Counted from the stretch's first letter, positions 35,030 through 43,772 are shown. The stretch: DNA of 64,000 nucleotides from JACRDC01 sp043805555 (GCA_043805555.1 JAZDHW010000172.1:1-64000), one strand, 5' to 3'. The notes: a model not told the origin generated them from the sequence alone. Made by a program: numbers and translations.

Positions 35030-35314
35030 ATGCCTATGCGTGATGGCAGCGGACCCTGGGGCAACGGCCGCCAGGGGCGCGGATTGGGACCCTGCGGCGG
35101 CGGCCTGGGCGGTCGCGGCGGGGCCGGCCGGGGCGGCGCACGCGGCGCCGGCTTCGGCTTCATCGGCGGCGGCCGCTGGGCGGCCGGGCCGGTGGCCGGC
35201 GGCGCGGAATCGGCCCAGTTGAGCGACCTGGCCCGCCAGGTGGATCAACTGCAGTCCGAGATCAAGGCCCTGCGCCAGAGCCCGTCCAGCGCCCCGGCCA
35301 AGATCGAGGACTAG
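35030..35314 (+). CDS. DUF5320-like Gly-rich small protein
   Basis: This 94-residue protein opens MPMRDGSGPWGNGRQGRGLG, the pattern of DUF5320 proteins (Met-Pro, Gly-rich, one Cys). It ends with a short helical, coiled-coil-like segment (LARQVDQLQSEIKALRQ). AAGGAGG precedes the ATG. Members accompany DUF134 and Mrp/NifX genes in anaerobes. The function is unknown. A terminator follows. Confidence 0.7.
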   Translation: MPMRDGSGPWGNGRQGRGLGPCGGGLGGRGGAGRGGARGAGFGFIGGGRWAAGPVAGGAESAQLSDLARQVDQLQSEIKALRQSPSSAPAKIED

Positions 35315-35346
35315 GAACCCGAACCACAACCCGATGATGCTCCGGA

Positions 35347-35380
35347 GCGGGGGCCTGGACGGGCAGGCCCCCGCCGCAAA
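35347..35380 (+). terminator. Terminator after the DUF5320 gene
   Basis: GCGGGGGCCTG pairs with CAGGCCCCCGC around GACGGG. The following sequence is A-rich rather than T-rich (CGCAAAAAA), so plus-strand termination may not be by the classical mechanism. The hairpin nevertheless separates two promoters. Confidence 0.45.
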
Positions 35381-35399
35381 AAAGACCATGATATCCCTA

Positions 35400-35427
35400 T
35401 TGACAGCACCGGTTTTGGGATTATATT
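35400..35427 (+). promoter_or_regulatory. Promoter of the DUF134-NifX fusion operon
   Basis: A perfect TTGACA and TATATT are 16 bases apart, ahead of the fusion gene at 35469. It would drive the fusion gene and the downstream ATPase and NifX-like genes, which are closely spaced. Confidence 0.6.
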
Positions 35428-35468
35428 AGTTTTGAGCCTACGCCCATAACATAGCCCAAAGGTAGACG

Positions 35469-36149
35469 ATGCCCCGACCGCGCAAATGCCGCCTGGTTTC
35501 CGCCCGGCCCCTGGTCAACTACTTCAAGCCCCGGGGCATCCCCATGCACGACCTGCAGGAGGTGCGCCTGAGCCTGGAAGGCCACGAGGCCCTGCGCCTG
35601 GCCGACCTGGACGGACTCTGCCGCGACGAGGCCGCGGCGCGCATGGGCGTGTCGCGCCAGACCTTCAGCCGGGTGCTGGTCGAGGCCCGGCGGGCGGTGG
35701 CCGAGGCGGTGGTGGGCGGGCGGGCGCTTTACATCGAGGGCGGGGCCTACCGCCTGCCGGACCAGGCCGCCCCGCCCCAGGACAAGGAGACAGCCATGAG
35801 CAAGATCGCCATCAGCAGCGAGGGCCCCCGCCTGGACGACCTGGTGGACCCGCGTTTCGGCCGCAGCGGCGGCTTTATCATCGTGGACACCCAGAACATG
35901 GAGACCACCTACCTGGACAACGGCGCGGCCCAGGCCCGCGGCCAGGGGGCCGGCATCCAGGCCGCCGAGCTGGTGGCCGGGGCCGGGGCCACGGTGGTGC
36001 TCACCGGTTTCGTGGGCCCCAAGGCCTTCGCCGCCCTCCAGGCGGCCGGCGTGGGCGTGGGCCAGGACCTGGGCGGAGTCAGCGTGCGCGAGGCCGTGCA
36101 GCGCTACCTGGACGGCCGGGTGCCCCTGGCCGCCAACCCCAACCGTTAA
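35469..36149 (+). CDS. DUF134 - NifX/NifB-type cofactor domain fusion
   Basis: Residues 1-105 are a DUF134 DNA-binding domain (MPRPRKCRLVSARPLVNYFK; HTH CRDEAAARMGVSRQTFSRV). From about residue 110 a dinitrogenase-FeMo-cofactor (NifX/NafY) fold follows (KIAISSEGPRLDDLVDPRFG, VVLTGFVGPKAFAALQAAG). The fusion suggests a regulator that senses a metal cluster through its own cofactor-binding domain, an inference. The first half closely matches the stand-alone DUF134 protein 900 bp upstream. It is followed by Mrp after 49 bp. Confidence 0.85.
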   Translation: MPRPRKCRLVSARPLVNYFKPRGIPMHDLQEVRLSLEGHEALRLADLDGLCRDEAAARMGVSRQTFSRVLVEARRAVAEAVVGGRALYIEGGAYRLPDQAAPPQDKETAMSKIAISSEGPRLDDLVDPRFGRSGGFIIVDTQNMETTYLDNGAAQARGQGAGIQAAELVAGAGATVVLTGFVGPKAFAALQAAGVGVGQDLGGVSVREAVQRYLDGRVPLAANPNR

Positions 36150-36198
36150 ACAACCCGGCCCGGCCGCCCCGCTTGGCCGGGCCCCCCGCAACCCGGAG

Positions 36199-37059
36199 AT
36201 GACGACCATGAGCCAAGAACCTTCCGGCGGCGCCTGTGGACACGGCGGCCCCGACCCCGACCAGGACGCCCGCCTCACCGACAACCTGGCCCGCATCCGT
36301 TTCAAGATCCTGGTCATGAGCGGCAAGGGCGGCGTGGGCAAATCCACCGTGGCCGCCTACCTGGCCCTGGGCCTGGCCGCCCGGGGCCACTCCGTGGGCC
36401 TGATGGACGTGGACCTGCACGGCCCCTCCATCCCCCGCATGCTGGGGCTCACCGGCCACGCCCGGGTGGACGAGGCCAGCCAGGGCATCGAACCCATGGT
36501 GACCAGCCACGGGCTCAAGGCGCTCAGCGTGGAGATGCTGATGCCCGACCGGGAAAGCTCGGTCATCTGGCGCGGGCCGCTCAAGATCGGCGTGATCAAG
36601 CAGTTCATCTCCGACGTCAACTGGGGCCGGCTGGACTTTTTGGTCATCGACTCCCCGCCCGGCACCGGCGACGAGCCGCTCACCGTTGCCCAGAGCGTGG
36701 AAGGCGCTCTGGCCGTGGTGGTGACCACCCCCCAGGAGATCGCCCTGGCCGACGTGCGCAAGTCCCTGGACTTCTGCCGCCAGTTGGAGATGCCGGTGCT
36801 GGGGGTGGTGGAGAACATGGCCGGGCTCACCTGCCCCCACTGCGGCCAGCCGGTGGACCTTTTGGGCCAGGGCGGCGGCCAGGCCCTGGCCGAGCGCCTG
36901 GGCCTGGACTTCCTGGCCCGCCTGCCCTGGGACCCGCGCCTGGTCAAGGCCAGCGACGCCGGCCGGCCCCTGGATCTGGAGCAGGACGACAGCCCGGCCG
37001 CCGCGCCCTACCGCGCCCTGGTGGCCGCGGTGCTGGCGCGCACCGTGGAGCGGGGCTAG
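36199..37059 (+). CDS. Mrp/NBP35-type FeS-cluster carrier ATPase
   Basis: The 286-residue P-loop ATPase has MSGKGGVGKSTVAAYLA (deviant Walker A), LMDVDLHGPSIPRMLGL and VIDSPPGTGDEPLT. The paired cysteines CPHC near the C-terminus are expected to hold a bridging [4Fe-4S] cluster between two subunits. Family members assemble or carry FeS clusters. It starts at 36199 or at the second Met (36208). Confidence 0.9.
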   Translation: MTTMSQEPSGGACGHGGPDPDQDARLTDNLARIRFKILVMSGKGGVGKSTVAAYLALGLAARGHSVGLMDVDLHGPSIPRMLGLTGHARVDEASQGIEPMVTSHGLKALSVEMLMPDRESSVIWRGPLKIGVIKQFISDVNWGRLDFLVIDSPPGTGDEPLTVAQSVEGALAVVVTTPQEIALADVRKSLDFCRQLEMPVLGVVENMAGLTCPHCGQPVDLLGQGGGQALAERLGLDFLARLPWDPRLVKASDAGRPLDLEQDDSPAAAPYRALVAAVLARTVERG

Positions 37060-37062
37060 GCC

Positions 37063-37953
37063 ATGATCATCGCGGTGGCCAGCGGCAAGGGCGGCACCGG
37101 CAAGACCACGGTGACTGCGTCCCTGGCCTGGGTCTGGGGCCGGCCCCTGGTGGCGGTAGACCTGGACGTGGAGGAGCCCAACCTCCATTTGTTCCTGAAG
37201 CCCGAGCCGGGAGCCGAGCAGACCGCCTGGATGGAGGTGCCCCAGGCCGACGAGTCCCTGTGCACCGCCTGCGGGGCCTGCGCCGAGATCTGCCAGTTCA
37301 AGGCAATCAGCCTCTTGGGCGAGACCCTGCTGACCTTTCCGGAGATGTGCCACGGCTGCGGCGGCTGCCTGGCCGTCTGCCCTTCCGGGGCGCTGACCCC
37401 AGGCAAGCGCGAGCTGGGCAGCATCCTCTGGGGACGGGCCGGGGACATCGCCTTTTTGGGCGGCCGGCTCCGGGTGGGCGAGGCCATGAGCCCGCCCCTG
37501 ATGCGCCAGGTGCGCGCGGCCCTGGCCGAGCTCTTGGCCGGCGGCGGGGCCGACGCCATCATCGACGCCCCGCCGGGGGTGAGCTGCCCGGCGGTGAACG
37601 CGGTCATGGACGCCGACCTGATCCTCTTGGTCACCGAGCCCACGCCCTTTGGCCTGCACGACCTGGCCCTGGCCCACCAGGCCTTCACGCCGCTGGGTAA
37701 GCCCATGGCGGTGGTGGTCAACCGGGCCGGCCTGGGCGACCAGGGCGTGCAGGACTACTGCCGCCGCCAGGGCCTGGCCATCCTGGCCGAGATCCCTTTC
37801 CAGCGCGAGGCGGCCGCGGCCTATGCCCGCGGCGAGGTGCTGGCCGCGGCCTCGGCCGAGCACCGCGCCCGCTTCCACAACCTGGCCCTGGAGCTGCGCC
37901 GGCTGCTGGACCTCTCCCAGCAACGGCCGGGCAAGGCGGTGACCAATGCCTGA
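37063..37953 (+). CDS. MinD-superfamily P-loop ATPase with inserted ferredoxin domain
   Basis: The 296-residue protein has VASGKGGTGKTTVTASLAW at the N-terminus. Two [4Fe-4S] motifs are inserted after the first lobe (CTACGACAEICQF and CHGCGGCLAVCPSG), followed by DAIIDAPPGVSCP and LLVTEPTPFGLHDL. Such proteins are usually encoded as tandem pairs with NifX-like proteins. It overlaps the next gene, a paralogue, by 8 bp. Probable role: ATP-dependent FeS or electron transfer. Confidence 0.88.
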   Translation: MIIAVASGKGGTGKTTVTASLAWVWGRPLVAVDLDVEEPNLHLFLKPEPGAEQTAWMEVPQADESLCTACGACAEICQFKAISLLGETLLTFPEMCHGCGGCLAVCPSGALTPGKRELGSILWGRAGDIAFLGGRLRVGEAMSPPLMRQVRAALAELLAGGGADAIIDAPPGVSCPAVNAVMDADLILLVTEPTPFGLHDLALAHQAFTPLGKPMAVVVNRAGLGDQGVQDYCRRQGLAILAEIPFQREAAAAYARGEVLAAASAEHRARFHNLALELRRLLDLSQQRPGKAVTNA

Positions 37954-38834
37954 GATCGTGGTCCTGAGCGGCAAGGGCGGCACCGGCAAGACCTCGCTGA
38001 CCGCCGCCTTCGCCCATCTGGCCAACGCGCCGGTGATCTGCGACCTGGACGTGGACGCGCCCGACCTGCACCTGCTGCTGCAGCCCCGGCCCGAGAGCGA
38101 CCACGAGTTCCGCTCGGGCAACGAGGCGGTCATCGACCCCGAGCTGTGCCAGGCCTGCGGAGAGTGCCTGGAGCGCTGCCGCTACGAGGCCATCGCCCTG
38201 CGCGAGGGCGTCTATCATGTCGACCCCCTGCGCTGCGAAGGCTGCAAGGTCTGCGTGCAGTTCTGCCCGGCCGGGGCCATCGCTTTCCCCGTGCGCTACT
38301 GCGGCGACTGGCACATCTCCGCGACCCGCTTCGGGCCCCTGGTCCACGCCCCAGCTTTTTCCCGGCCAGGAGAACTCCGGCCGCCTGGTGGCATTGCTGC
38401 GCCAGGAGGCCAAGACCCTGGCCAAGAGCCTGGGCCGCGAGCTGATCCTGTGCGACGGCGCGCCGGGCATCGGCTGCCCGGTCATCAGCTCGCTGAGCGG
38501 GGTGGATCTCGCCGTGGCGGTGTGCGAGCCCACGCCCTCGGGCCTGCACGACCTGAAGCGCCTGGCCCAACTGAGCGCCCATTTCCGGGTGCCGCTGGCG
38601 GTGATCGTCAACAAGGCCGACCTGAGCCCGGAGCGCACCAGCCAGATCGAGGACTTCTGCCGCCAGGACGGCCTGGCCCTCGTCGCCTGCCTGCCCTTCA
38701 GCCGGGCGGTGGTGGAGGCCATGCTGCACGCCCAGGCGGTGACCGAGTACGAACAAGGTGAACTGAGTCAAAGTCTGCGCCGGGCCTGGGAGGTCATCAC
38801 CACGATGGCCGCCTCCCGGAGCCGGGCCCATTGA
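37946..38834 (+). pseudogene. Second MinD/ferredoxin ATPase, interrupted by a frameshift
   Basis: The first part (LSGKGGTGKTSLTAAFAHL, CQACGECLERCRY, CEGCKVCVQFCPAG) is in one frame up to about 38347. The second part (LFPGQENSGRLVALLRQ, LCDGAPGIGCPVIS, VCEPTPSGLHDL) is in the next frame to a stop at 38834. One extra base in the GCCCC or TTTTT runs at 38348-38360 explains it. Removing one C gives GPLVHAQLFPGQENSG, which fits the family. Everything else is intact, so a sequencing error or a very recent mutation is likelier than old decay. Confidence 0.85.
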
Positions 38835-38869
38835 ACTATGTCCCCTGTTTTTTCACCAAGGAGCCGAAG

Positions 38870-39247
38870 ATGAAAACGGTGGTTGCCTTCCCATCCAGCC
38901 AGCCCGGCGGCCTGGACGCCGCCCTGGGCGCCCATTTCGGTCACTGCGACCTCTACACCGTCATCACCCTGGAGGATGAGACCATCTCCGACGTGAAGCT
39001 CTTACCCAACGTGCCCCATCAGCAGGGCGGCTGCCTGGCCCCGGTGCAGTTCCTGGCCCAGAACGGCGTCCAGGTGCTGGTGGCCGGCGGCATGGGACTG
39101 CGGCCGCTCATGGGTTTCAACCAGGTGGGCATCGCGGTCTACTATGGCGGCGGCCACGCCAGCGTCTCCGCTGCGGCCACGGCCCTGGCCCAGGGGCAAC
39201 TGCCCCGCTTCAGCCAGGACTTCACCTGCGGCGGCGGCGGCCACTAG
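38870..39247 (+). CDS. NifX/NifB-type dinitrogenase cofactor-domain protein
   Basis: The 125-residue protein is a stand-alone NifX/NafY-like domain: VVAFPSSQPGGLDAALGAHF with GHCDLYTV, then LVAGGMGLRPLMGFNQVGI. It ends with TCGGGGH, a Cys-Gly-His tail common in this subgroup. ATG at 38870 follows GGAG. It closes the Mrp/MinD cluster. Such proteins can bind FeS or FeMo precursors in non-nitrogen-fixing anaerobes. MHE-6 begins at its stop codon. Confidence 0.85.
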   Translation: MKTVVAFPSSQPGGLDAALGAHFGHCDLYTVITLEDETISDVKLLPNVPHQQGGCLAPVQFLAQNGVQVLVAGGMGLRPLMGFNQVGIAVYYGGGHASVSAAATALAQGQLPRFSQDFTCGGGGH

Positions 39248-39415
39248 GTGCGTGTCGGAGAAAGCCATCCATGGCTTTTTCCTCTTGGAACTTGCCAAAA
39301 GTGAACTTTGGCAAGTTCTCGGAATGGCGCCAAAAATTAATTTGGCGCCATTCCGGGCGGGCCGTCCATGGCCCGCTCGGAAGCCTGTCGGAGGATTACT
39401 CCGACAGGCTCCTAG
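39244..39415 (+). repeat. Multi-hairpin element, copy 6 (MHE-6), 172-bp type
   Basis: This is one of three near-identical 172-bp copies. It starts at CTAG, which contains the stop codon of the preceding gene, and ends in CTAG. H1 is GGAGAAAGCCA-TCCA-TGGCTTTTTCC. H2 is GAACTTGCCAAA/TTTGGCAAGTTC. H3 is GGAATGGCGCCAAA/TTTGGCGCCATTCC. H4 is GCGGGCCGTCCATGGCCCGC. H5 is AGCCTGTCGGA/TCCGACAGGCT. The left edge TGTCGGAG is repeated in the left arm of H5. Confidence 0.92.
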
Positions 39416-39492
39416 CAACGCCAAGCGCCCGCGCCCGGCGCGCGGCATAGACCTGGCCGGGGCCGCAAGACCCCGGAGGCGAGGAGCGGCCC

Positions 39493-39741
39493 ATGCCCAT
39501 CTATGACGTTAAATGCCTCCGCTGCGGCCGGGTGGGGGAGGTGCTGGTTACAGGCGCCAGCGCCCCCCTGCCCTGTCCGCATTGCGGCAGCGAACAGACC
39601 GAAAAGCTTGTCTCGGCTCCCAGCGCCCTCACCGGCCGCGCGGCCACCCTGCGGCCGGGGCCAGCCGACCATGGCTGCTGTGGGAGCCGGCCCCAGGATG
39701 CCGGCTGCGCCGGCCCCGGCTCCTGCTGCGGCCGGGCCTAG
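39493..39741 (+). CDS. FmdB-like zinc-ribbon protein
   Basis: This 82-residue protein starts MPIYDVKCLRCGRVGEVLV with a second pair in LPCPHCGSEQTEKL, the FmdB-type zinc ribbon. The C-terminal 25 residues add a Cys/Gly tail (CCGS, CAGPGSCCG) not typical of short FmdB proteins, perhaps another metal site. GAGG-type sequence precedes the ATG. It lies 9 bp before the receiver-like gene. FmdB proteins are thought to be regulatory or ribosome-linked. Confidence 0.75.
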   Translation: MPIYDVKCLRCGRVGEVLVTGASAPLPCPHCGSEQTEKLVSAPSALTGRAATLRPGPADHGCCGSRPQDAGCAGPGSCCGRA

Positions 39742-39750
39742 GCGGTTGCC

Positions 39751-40116
39751 ATGACCAAGGTGCTGTTGGTGGGCCGCAATCCGGGCGGGCTTTCCGCCCT
39801 GGCCGCGGCCCTGAGCGAGACCGCGGAGGTGGACGTGCGCTGGGCCGAGGGCGCCAGTCCGGCCCTGGACCAGGCGCGCCAATGGCGGCCCCACCTGGCC
39901 GTGCTGGACGACGGCCTGGACCGTGAGGGCCCCTGGCCTTTGATCCGCGCGCTGCTGGCGGTGGACGCCTTCCTCAACACCGCGGTGGTCAGCGCGCTGG
40001 AGTCCGAGGAGTTCCACGAGGCAGGCGAGGGCCTGGGCATCCTGGCCCAACTGCCGCCCGCGCCCGGCCCGGCCGAGGCTGCCTGGCTGCTCTACCACCT
40101 GCGGGCGCTGGGCTGA
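39751..40116 (+). CDS. Degenerate receiver-like protein
   Basis: The 121-residue protein resembles a response-regulator receiver: KVLLVGRNPGGLSALAAALS at the start, Asp in LAVLDDGLDREGP, and NTAVVSALES. The first acidic pair is missing (VGRN in place of DD) and the conserved Lys is replaced (LAQLPP). Phosphotransfer is therefore unlikely and a protein-contact role more so. It follows the FmdB-like gene. Such receivers occur next to Mrp/NifX clusters, but the function is unknown. Confidence 0.55.
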   Translation: MTKVLLVGRNPGGLSALAAALSETAEVDVRWAEGASPALDQARQWRPHLAVLDDGLDREGPWPLIRALLAVDAFLNTAVVSALESEEFHEAGEGLGILAQLPPAPGPAEAAWLLYHLRALG

Positions 40117-40180
40117 TAGGTGGCTCCGGTTGTTTGGACAGAATTGCTGAATCCATAAGTGGAGCCCTGCATTTTTCCAT

Positions 40181-40352
40181 CTAGGTGTGTGTCGGAGAAA
40201 GCCATCCATGGCTTTCTCCTCTTGGAACTTGCCAAAAGTTAATTTTGGCAAGTTCTCGGAATGGCGCCAAAAATTAATTTGGCGCCATTCCGGGCGGGCC
40301 GTCCATGGCCCGCTCGGAAGCCTGTCGGAGGATTACTCCGACAGGCTCCTGG
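40181..40352 (+). repeat. Multi-hairpin element, copy 7 (MHE-7), 172-bp type
   Basis: This copy has the same length and layout as MHE-6 and MHE-8. It starts CTAG and ends CTGG. The few differences lie mostly in hairpin loops (AAAGTTAATTTT in H2) or restore pairing (TTTCTCC in H1). It lies 65 bp after the receiver-like gene and before a convergent terminator. Confidence 0.92.
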
Positions 40353-40362
40353 TTATGACTCA

Positions 40363-40390
40363 AACGCCCCGGCCGCGCGGCCGGGGCGTT
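40363..40390. terminator. GC-rich palindrome between convergent genes
   Basis: AACGCCCCGGCC and GGCCGGGGCGTT pair around GCGC. The element lies between MHE-7 and the end of lptG. On the minus strand it is followed by TTTGAG, so it may terminate lptFG transcription. Confidence 0.6.
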
Positions 40391-40413
40391 GTCGTGTGCG
40401 GGGACTGGCCGGG

Positions 40414-41493
40414 CTATTGGCGGATGGTGGTGAAGAGCCAGAGGCCCAGCAGGCTGAACAGGCCGTTGGGCAGCCAGACGGCCAGGAAGGGCGGCAGCAC
40501 CCCGGAGTAGCCGAAGATGCTGCGCACGTAGGAGAAGCTGACCCAGTAGAGCAGGGCCACCCCCATGCCCACCACCACGCCCAGGGCCAGAGATTGGCCT
40601 TTTTCCTTCATCAGCGCCAGGGGGATGCCCACCAGGGCCATGATCAGGCAGACGAAGGGGAAGCTGAGCTTGGCCTGCAAATCCACCCGGTAGCGGCGCG
40701 AGTCGTAGCCCTCCTCCTCGATTTTCTGCACGTAGCGTATCAGCTCGCCCAGGCTCATCTCCTCGCTGGGCTTGGCCAGGCGGGTGAAGTCCGAGGGCCG
40801 CTCGGGCAGATCCACCTCCTGCTCATCGAAGGGCTTGGCCGAGTAGCCGCCCTCGGCCAGGCGCTCCTGCAGCAGCCCCGAGAAAAACACCCAGCGCCCG
40901 CCCAGGAAACGGGCCCGGCGGGCGTCCACCCGCTGGGCCAGGTTGAATTCCTTGTCGAACCGGTAGTAGGCCACGTCGGAGAGCGACTGGCTGTCCGGGT
41001 CGTAGAAGCCCACCCGGTAGATGGAGTTCTGCCCCTTGTACCAGAACTTTTCCTTGTGGATGAACTGGCCGGGGCGCTTCTCCACCAGGACCTCCCAGAT
41101 GAAGTTGGTCTTGGACTTGGTGCGCGGGATCACGGTCTCGTTGAGCATGGCCACGGCCAGGGTCAGCGCTAGGCTGATGAGCAGGATGGGCAGGGTGAAG
41201 CGGAAGACGCTGACCCCGCTGGACTTGATGGCCACGATCTCGTTGCGCTTGCCCATGAGCCCCAAGGTGATGACGGTGCTCATCAGCACCGCCACCGGCA
41301 CCATCAGGGCGGTGATCTCCGGAATCTGGAGCATGAAGAAGGTGAGCATGGCCGGCGCGGCCACCCCGGCCTCCTGGAAGTTGTCCACCTTCTCGATGAA
41401 GTCGAAGATGGTGAACAGGGCCACGAAGCCCACCACCATCAGGGCGAAGAGCTTGAGGAACTCGCGGGAGATGTACAGGGCCAGGATGCGCAC
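40414..41493 (-). CDS. lptG: LPS export permease LptG
   Basis: The 359-residue inner-membrane protein belongs to the YjgP/YjgQ family. The N-terminus RILALYISREFLKLFALMVV leads into the first helix. Further helices are ALMVPVAVLMSTVITLGLMG and, near the C-terminus, FVCLIMALVGIPLALM and GMGVALLYWVSFSYV. A periplasmic beta-jellyroll domain lies between. With LptF and the LptB ATPase it extracts lipopolysaccharide from the inner membrane. It follows lptF after 3 bp. Confidence 0.9.
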   Translation of the reverse strand: MRILALYISREFLKLFALMVVGFVALFTIFDFIEKVDNFQEAGVAAPAMLTFFMLQIPEITALMVPVAVLMSTVITLGLMGKRNEIVAIKSSGVSVFRFTLPILLISLALTLAVAMLNETVIPRTKSKTNFIWEVLVEKRPGQFIHKEKFWYKGQNSIYRVGFYDPDSQSLSDVAYYRFDKEFNLAQRVDARRARFLGGRWVFFSGLLQERLAEGGYSAKPFDEQEVDLPERPSDFTRLAKPSEEMSLGELIRYVQKIEEEGYDSRRYRVDLQAKLSFPFVCLIMALVGIPLALMKEKGQSLALGVVVGMGVALLYWVSFSYVRSIFGYSGVLPPFLAVWLPNGLFSLLGLWLFTTIRQ

Positions 41494-41496
41494 GGC

Positions 41497-42684
41497 CTAG
41501 TTCACCCCCGCCCCGGCCCGTCCCCGGGCCCGCAGCCGGCTGATCAGGGCCGGGATCTTGTTTAGGTTGTCCAGGAGGGGGATGGGGGCCTCGCGCCGCT
41601 CGCGGTTGAACATCACCAGGCCCAGCAGGGCGAAGATGACGTTGGGCACCCACATGCCCACCTTGGGCGGATAGGCCCCGCTGACCCCAAAGGACCAGGC
41701 GGCCGAGAGCATGAGGTAGTAGGTGAAAAAGACCACCAGGGCCACGGCCACGCCCCAGGAGCGGCCGGAGCGGCTGTGGCTGCCCAAGGGCAGGCCGATG
41801 AGCGCCATGACCAGGCAGGAGAAGGGCAGGGTGAACTTCTTTTGCAGCTCCATGTCCAGCAGGTAATAGCGCTTGCTGCCCGGCGACTCCTTGGTCATGG
41901 CCTCCACAAGCTCGTCCAGCATCATTTCTTTCTCGTGCTTGCTGGTGCGCTGGGCCCCGCCGAAGCCGGGGGCGGCCATGGTCACGTCGTAGCTCTGGAA
42001 CTGGGCGGTCTGGGCGGTCTTGAGCTGGGCCCCCACCCCGTGGATGGTGCCGTCATACAGGCGCACGGTGATCTTGCCGCCGGTGACCGGGAAGATGCGG
42101 CCGCGCTTGGCCACCACGGTGTAGGCCCGGGTGGGGTCGCGCTCGTCGACGATGAACACGTCCTGCATCTGGCCGTCGCCGGGCAGGCGGTTGATATAGA
42201 TGACCAGGCCGGGGAAGTTGTCCAGGAACACGCGCTCTTTGAGCGCCAGGTCGGCCTTGGCCTGGGCCACGGTGAAGATGAGGTTCTCGAACTTGTGGTT
42301 GCCCCAGGGCAGGGCCCAGATGGCCAGCACGCTGGTGGCGGCCCAGGCCAGGAGCGCCAGGGCGGCCACCGGCGGCACCAGTTGCATCAGGCCCACGCCG
42401 GCGGCCTTGAGCGCGGTGATCTCGTTGTCGCCCGAGAGCCGCAAAAAGGCCAGCAGCACCCCCAGCAGGGTGGCCATGGGCAGGGTGAAGACGAAAAGAT
42501 AGGGCAGGGTGTAGGAGAGCAGGCGGCCCACCACGTCCAGGCCCACCCCCCGGCTGACCACCAGGTCGGTCAGCTCCATGATCTTGGCCAGCAGCAGGAC
42601 AAAGGTGAAGACGCCCAGGCTCACGAAAAACGGCCCCAGCATCTCCCTAAAGAGGTAACGATGTATTATCCTGGTTCCCAGCAT
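41497..42684 (-). CDS. lptF: LPS export permease LptF
   Basis: The 395-residue paralogue of LptG starts LGTRIIHRYLFREMLGPFFV, the typical LptF N-terminus. Other membrane segments are YTLPYLFVFTLPMATLLGVL and LPFSCLVMALIGLPLG. The periplasmic domain includes YINRLPGDGQMQDVFIVDER. The ATG at 42684 fits the family start; a longer frame to 42783 reads into the divergent dgt gene region. No strong ribosome-binding site is seen. Confidence 0.9.
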   Translation of the reverse strand: MLGTRIIHRYLFREMLGPFFVSLGVFTFVLLLAKIMELTDLVVSRGVGLDVVGRLLSYTLPYLFVFTLPMATLLGVLLAFLRLSGDNEITALKAAGVGLMQLVPPVAALALLAWAATSVLAIWALPWGNHKFENLIFTVAQAKADLALKERVFLDNFPGLVIYINRLPGDGQMQDVFIVDERDPTRAYTVVAKRGRIFPVTGGKITVRLYDGTIHGVGAQLKTAQTAQFQSYDVTMAAPGFGGAQRTSKHEKEMMLDELVEAMTKESPGSKRYYLLDMELQKKFTLPFSCLVMALIGLPLGSHSRSGRSWGVAVALVVFFTYYLMLSAAWSFGVSGAYPPKVGMWVPNVIFALLGLVMFNRERREAPIPLLDNLNKIPALISRLRARGRAGAGVN

Positions 42685-42731
42685 GGCAGGGAGTCTAAAG
42701 GCTTGGGGGGATTTTGTAAAGGAGGACGGGG

Positions 42732-43772
42732 ATGAGCCTGCGCCAGGAGCTTGAGGCCCGCGAGGAGCAGTGGCTGTCGCCACACGCCGCCCGCTCGGGT
42801 AAAAGCCGCGGCCGGCTGCGGGCCGAGCCCGAATGCAGCCTGCGCCCGGCGTTCCAGCACGACCGCGACCGCATCCTCTACGCCAAGGCCTTCCGCCGCC
42901 TGAAGCACAAGACCCAGGTCTTCCTGGCCCCCACCGGCGACCATTACCGCACCCGGCTCACCCACACCCTGGAGGTGGCCCAGATCGCCCGCACCCTGGC
43001 CCGCAGCCTGCGGCTCAACGAGGACCTGACCGAGGCCATCGCCCTGGGCCACGACCTGGGCCACACGCCTTTCGGCCACGCCGGCGAGAAGGTGCTGGAC
43101 CAACTGCTGCCCGGCGGCTTCCGCCACTGGGAGCAGTCGCTCAGGGTGGTGGACGTGCTGGAAAAAGACGGCCGGGGCCTCAACCTGACCTTCGAGGTGC
43201 GCATGGGCATCCTAGCCCATTCCAAGGGCCGGGGGCGTTTCCTGCCGGAGCCGGGCCAGGAGCCGGACGTGACCCTGGAGGCCCAGGTGGTGCGGGCGGC
43301 CGACGTCATCGCCTACATCGCCCACGACACCGACGACGCGGTGCGCGGGGCGGTCATCGGCCAGGACGACCTGCCCCAGGTGGTGCTGGAGGTGCTGGGC
43401 CCGCGCCTGAGCCGCCAGATCGACACCATGGTGCGCGACCTGCTGACCCAGAGCCTGGCCGTGGGCGGCGGCCGCCTGGTGATGAGCCCCACGGTGGAGG
43501 AGGCCATGTGGGCCTTGCGCGATTTCCTCTACCGGCGCGTCTACGACAATTACGACGTCCACGCGGACTTCATCAAGGCCAGCAAGGTGATCCAGGAGTT
43601 GTTCGGCCATTTGCTGGACAACGACGACTTTTTCCAGACCCAGATCGGCCCGCCCCCGGCCGGGGACGAACGGGCCCGGGCCGCGGCCGACTATGTGGCC
43701 GGCATGACCGACCGCTACGCCCTGCAACTTTATGACGAGACATTCCTGCCCCGGCCCTGGGGGCGCTTTTAA
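42732..43772 (+). CDS. dgt: Deoxyguanosinetriphosphate triphosphohydrolase-like protein
   Basis: This 346-residue HD-domain enzyme has TRLTHTLEVAQIARTLAR and the metal site IALGHDLGHTPFGHAGEKVL, then AADVIAYIAHDTDDAVRG. It is of the shorter dGTPase-like type, which splits dNTPs into nucleoside and triphosphate. AAAGGAGGAC precedes the ATG. It is divergent from lptF and is followed within 20 bp by an IS3 remnant. Confidence 0.9.
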   Translation: MSLRQELEAREEQWLSPHAARSGKSRGRLRAEPECSLRPAFQHDRDRILYAKAFRRLKHKTQVFLAPTGDHYRTRLTHTLEVAQIARTLARSLRLNEDLTEAIALGHDLGHTPFGHAGEKVLDQLLPGGFRHWEQSLRVVDVLEKDGRGLNLTFEVRMGILAHSKGRGRFLPEPGQEPDVTLEAQVVRAADVIAYIAHDTDDAVRGAVIGQDDLPQVVLEVLGPRLSRQIDTMVRDLLTQSLAVGGGRLVMSPTVEEAMWALRDFLYRRVYDNYDVHADFIKASKVIQELFGHLLDNDDFFQTQIGPPPAGDERARAAADYVAGMTDRYALQLYDETFLPRPWGRF

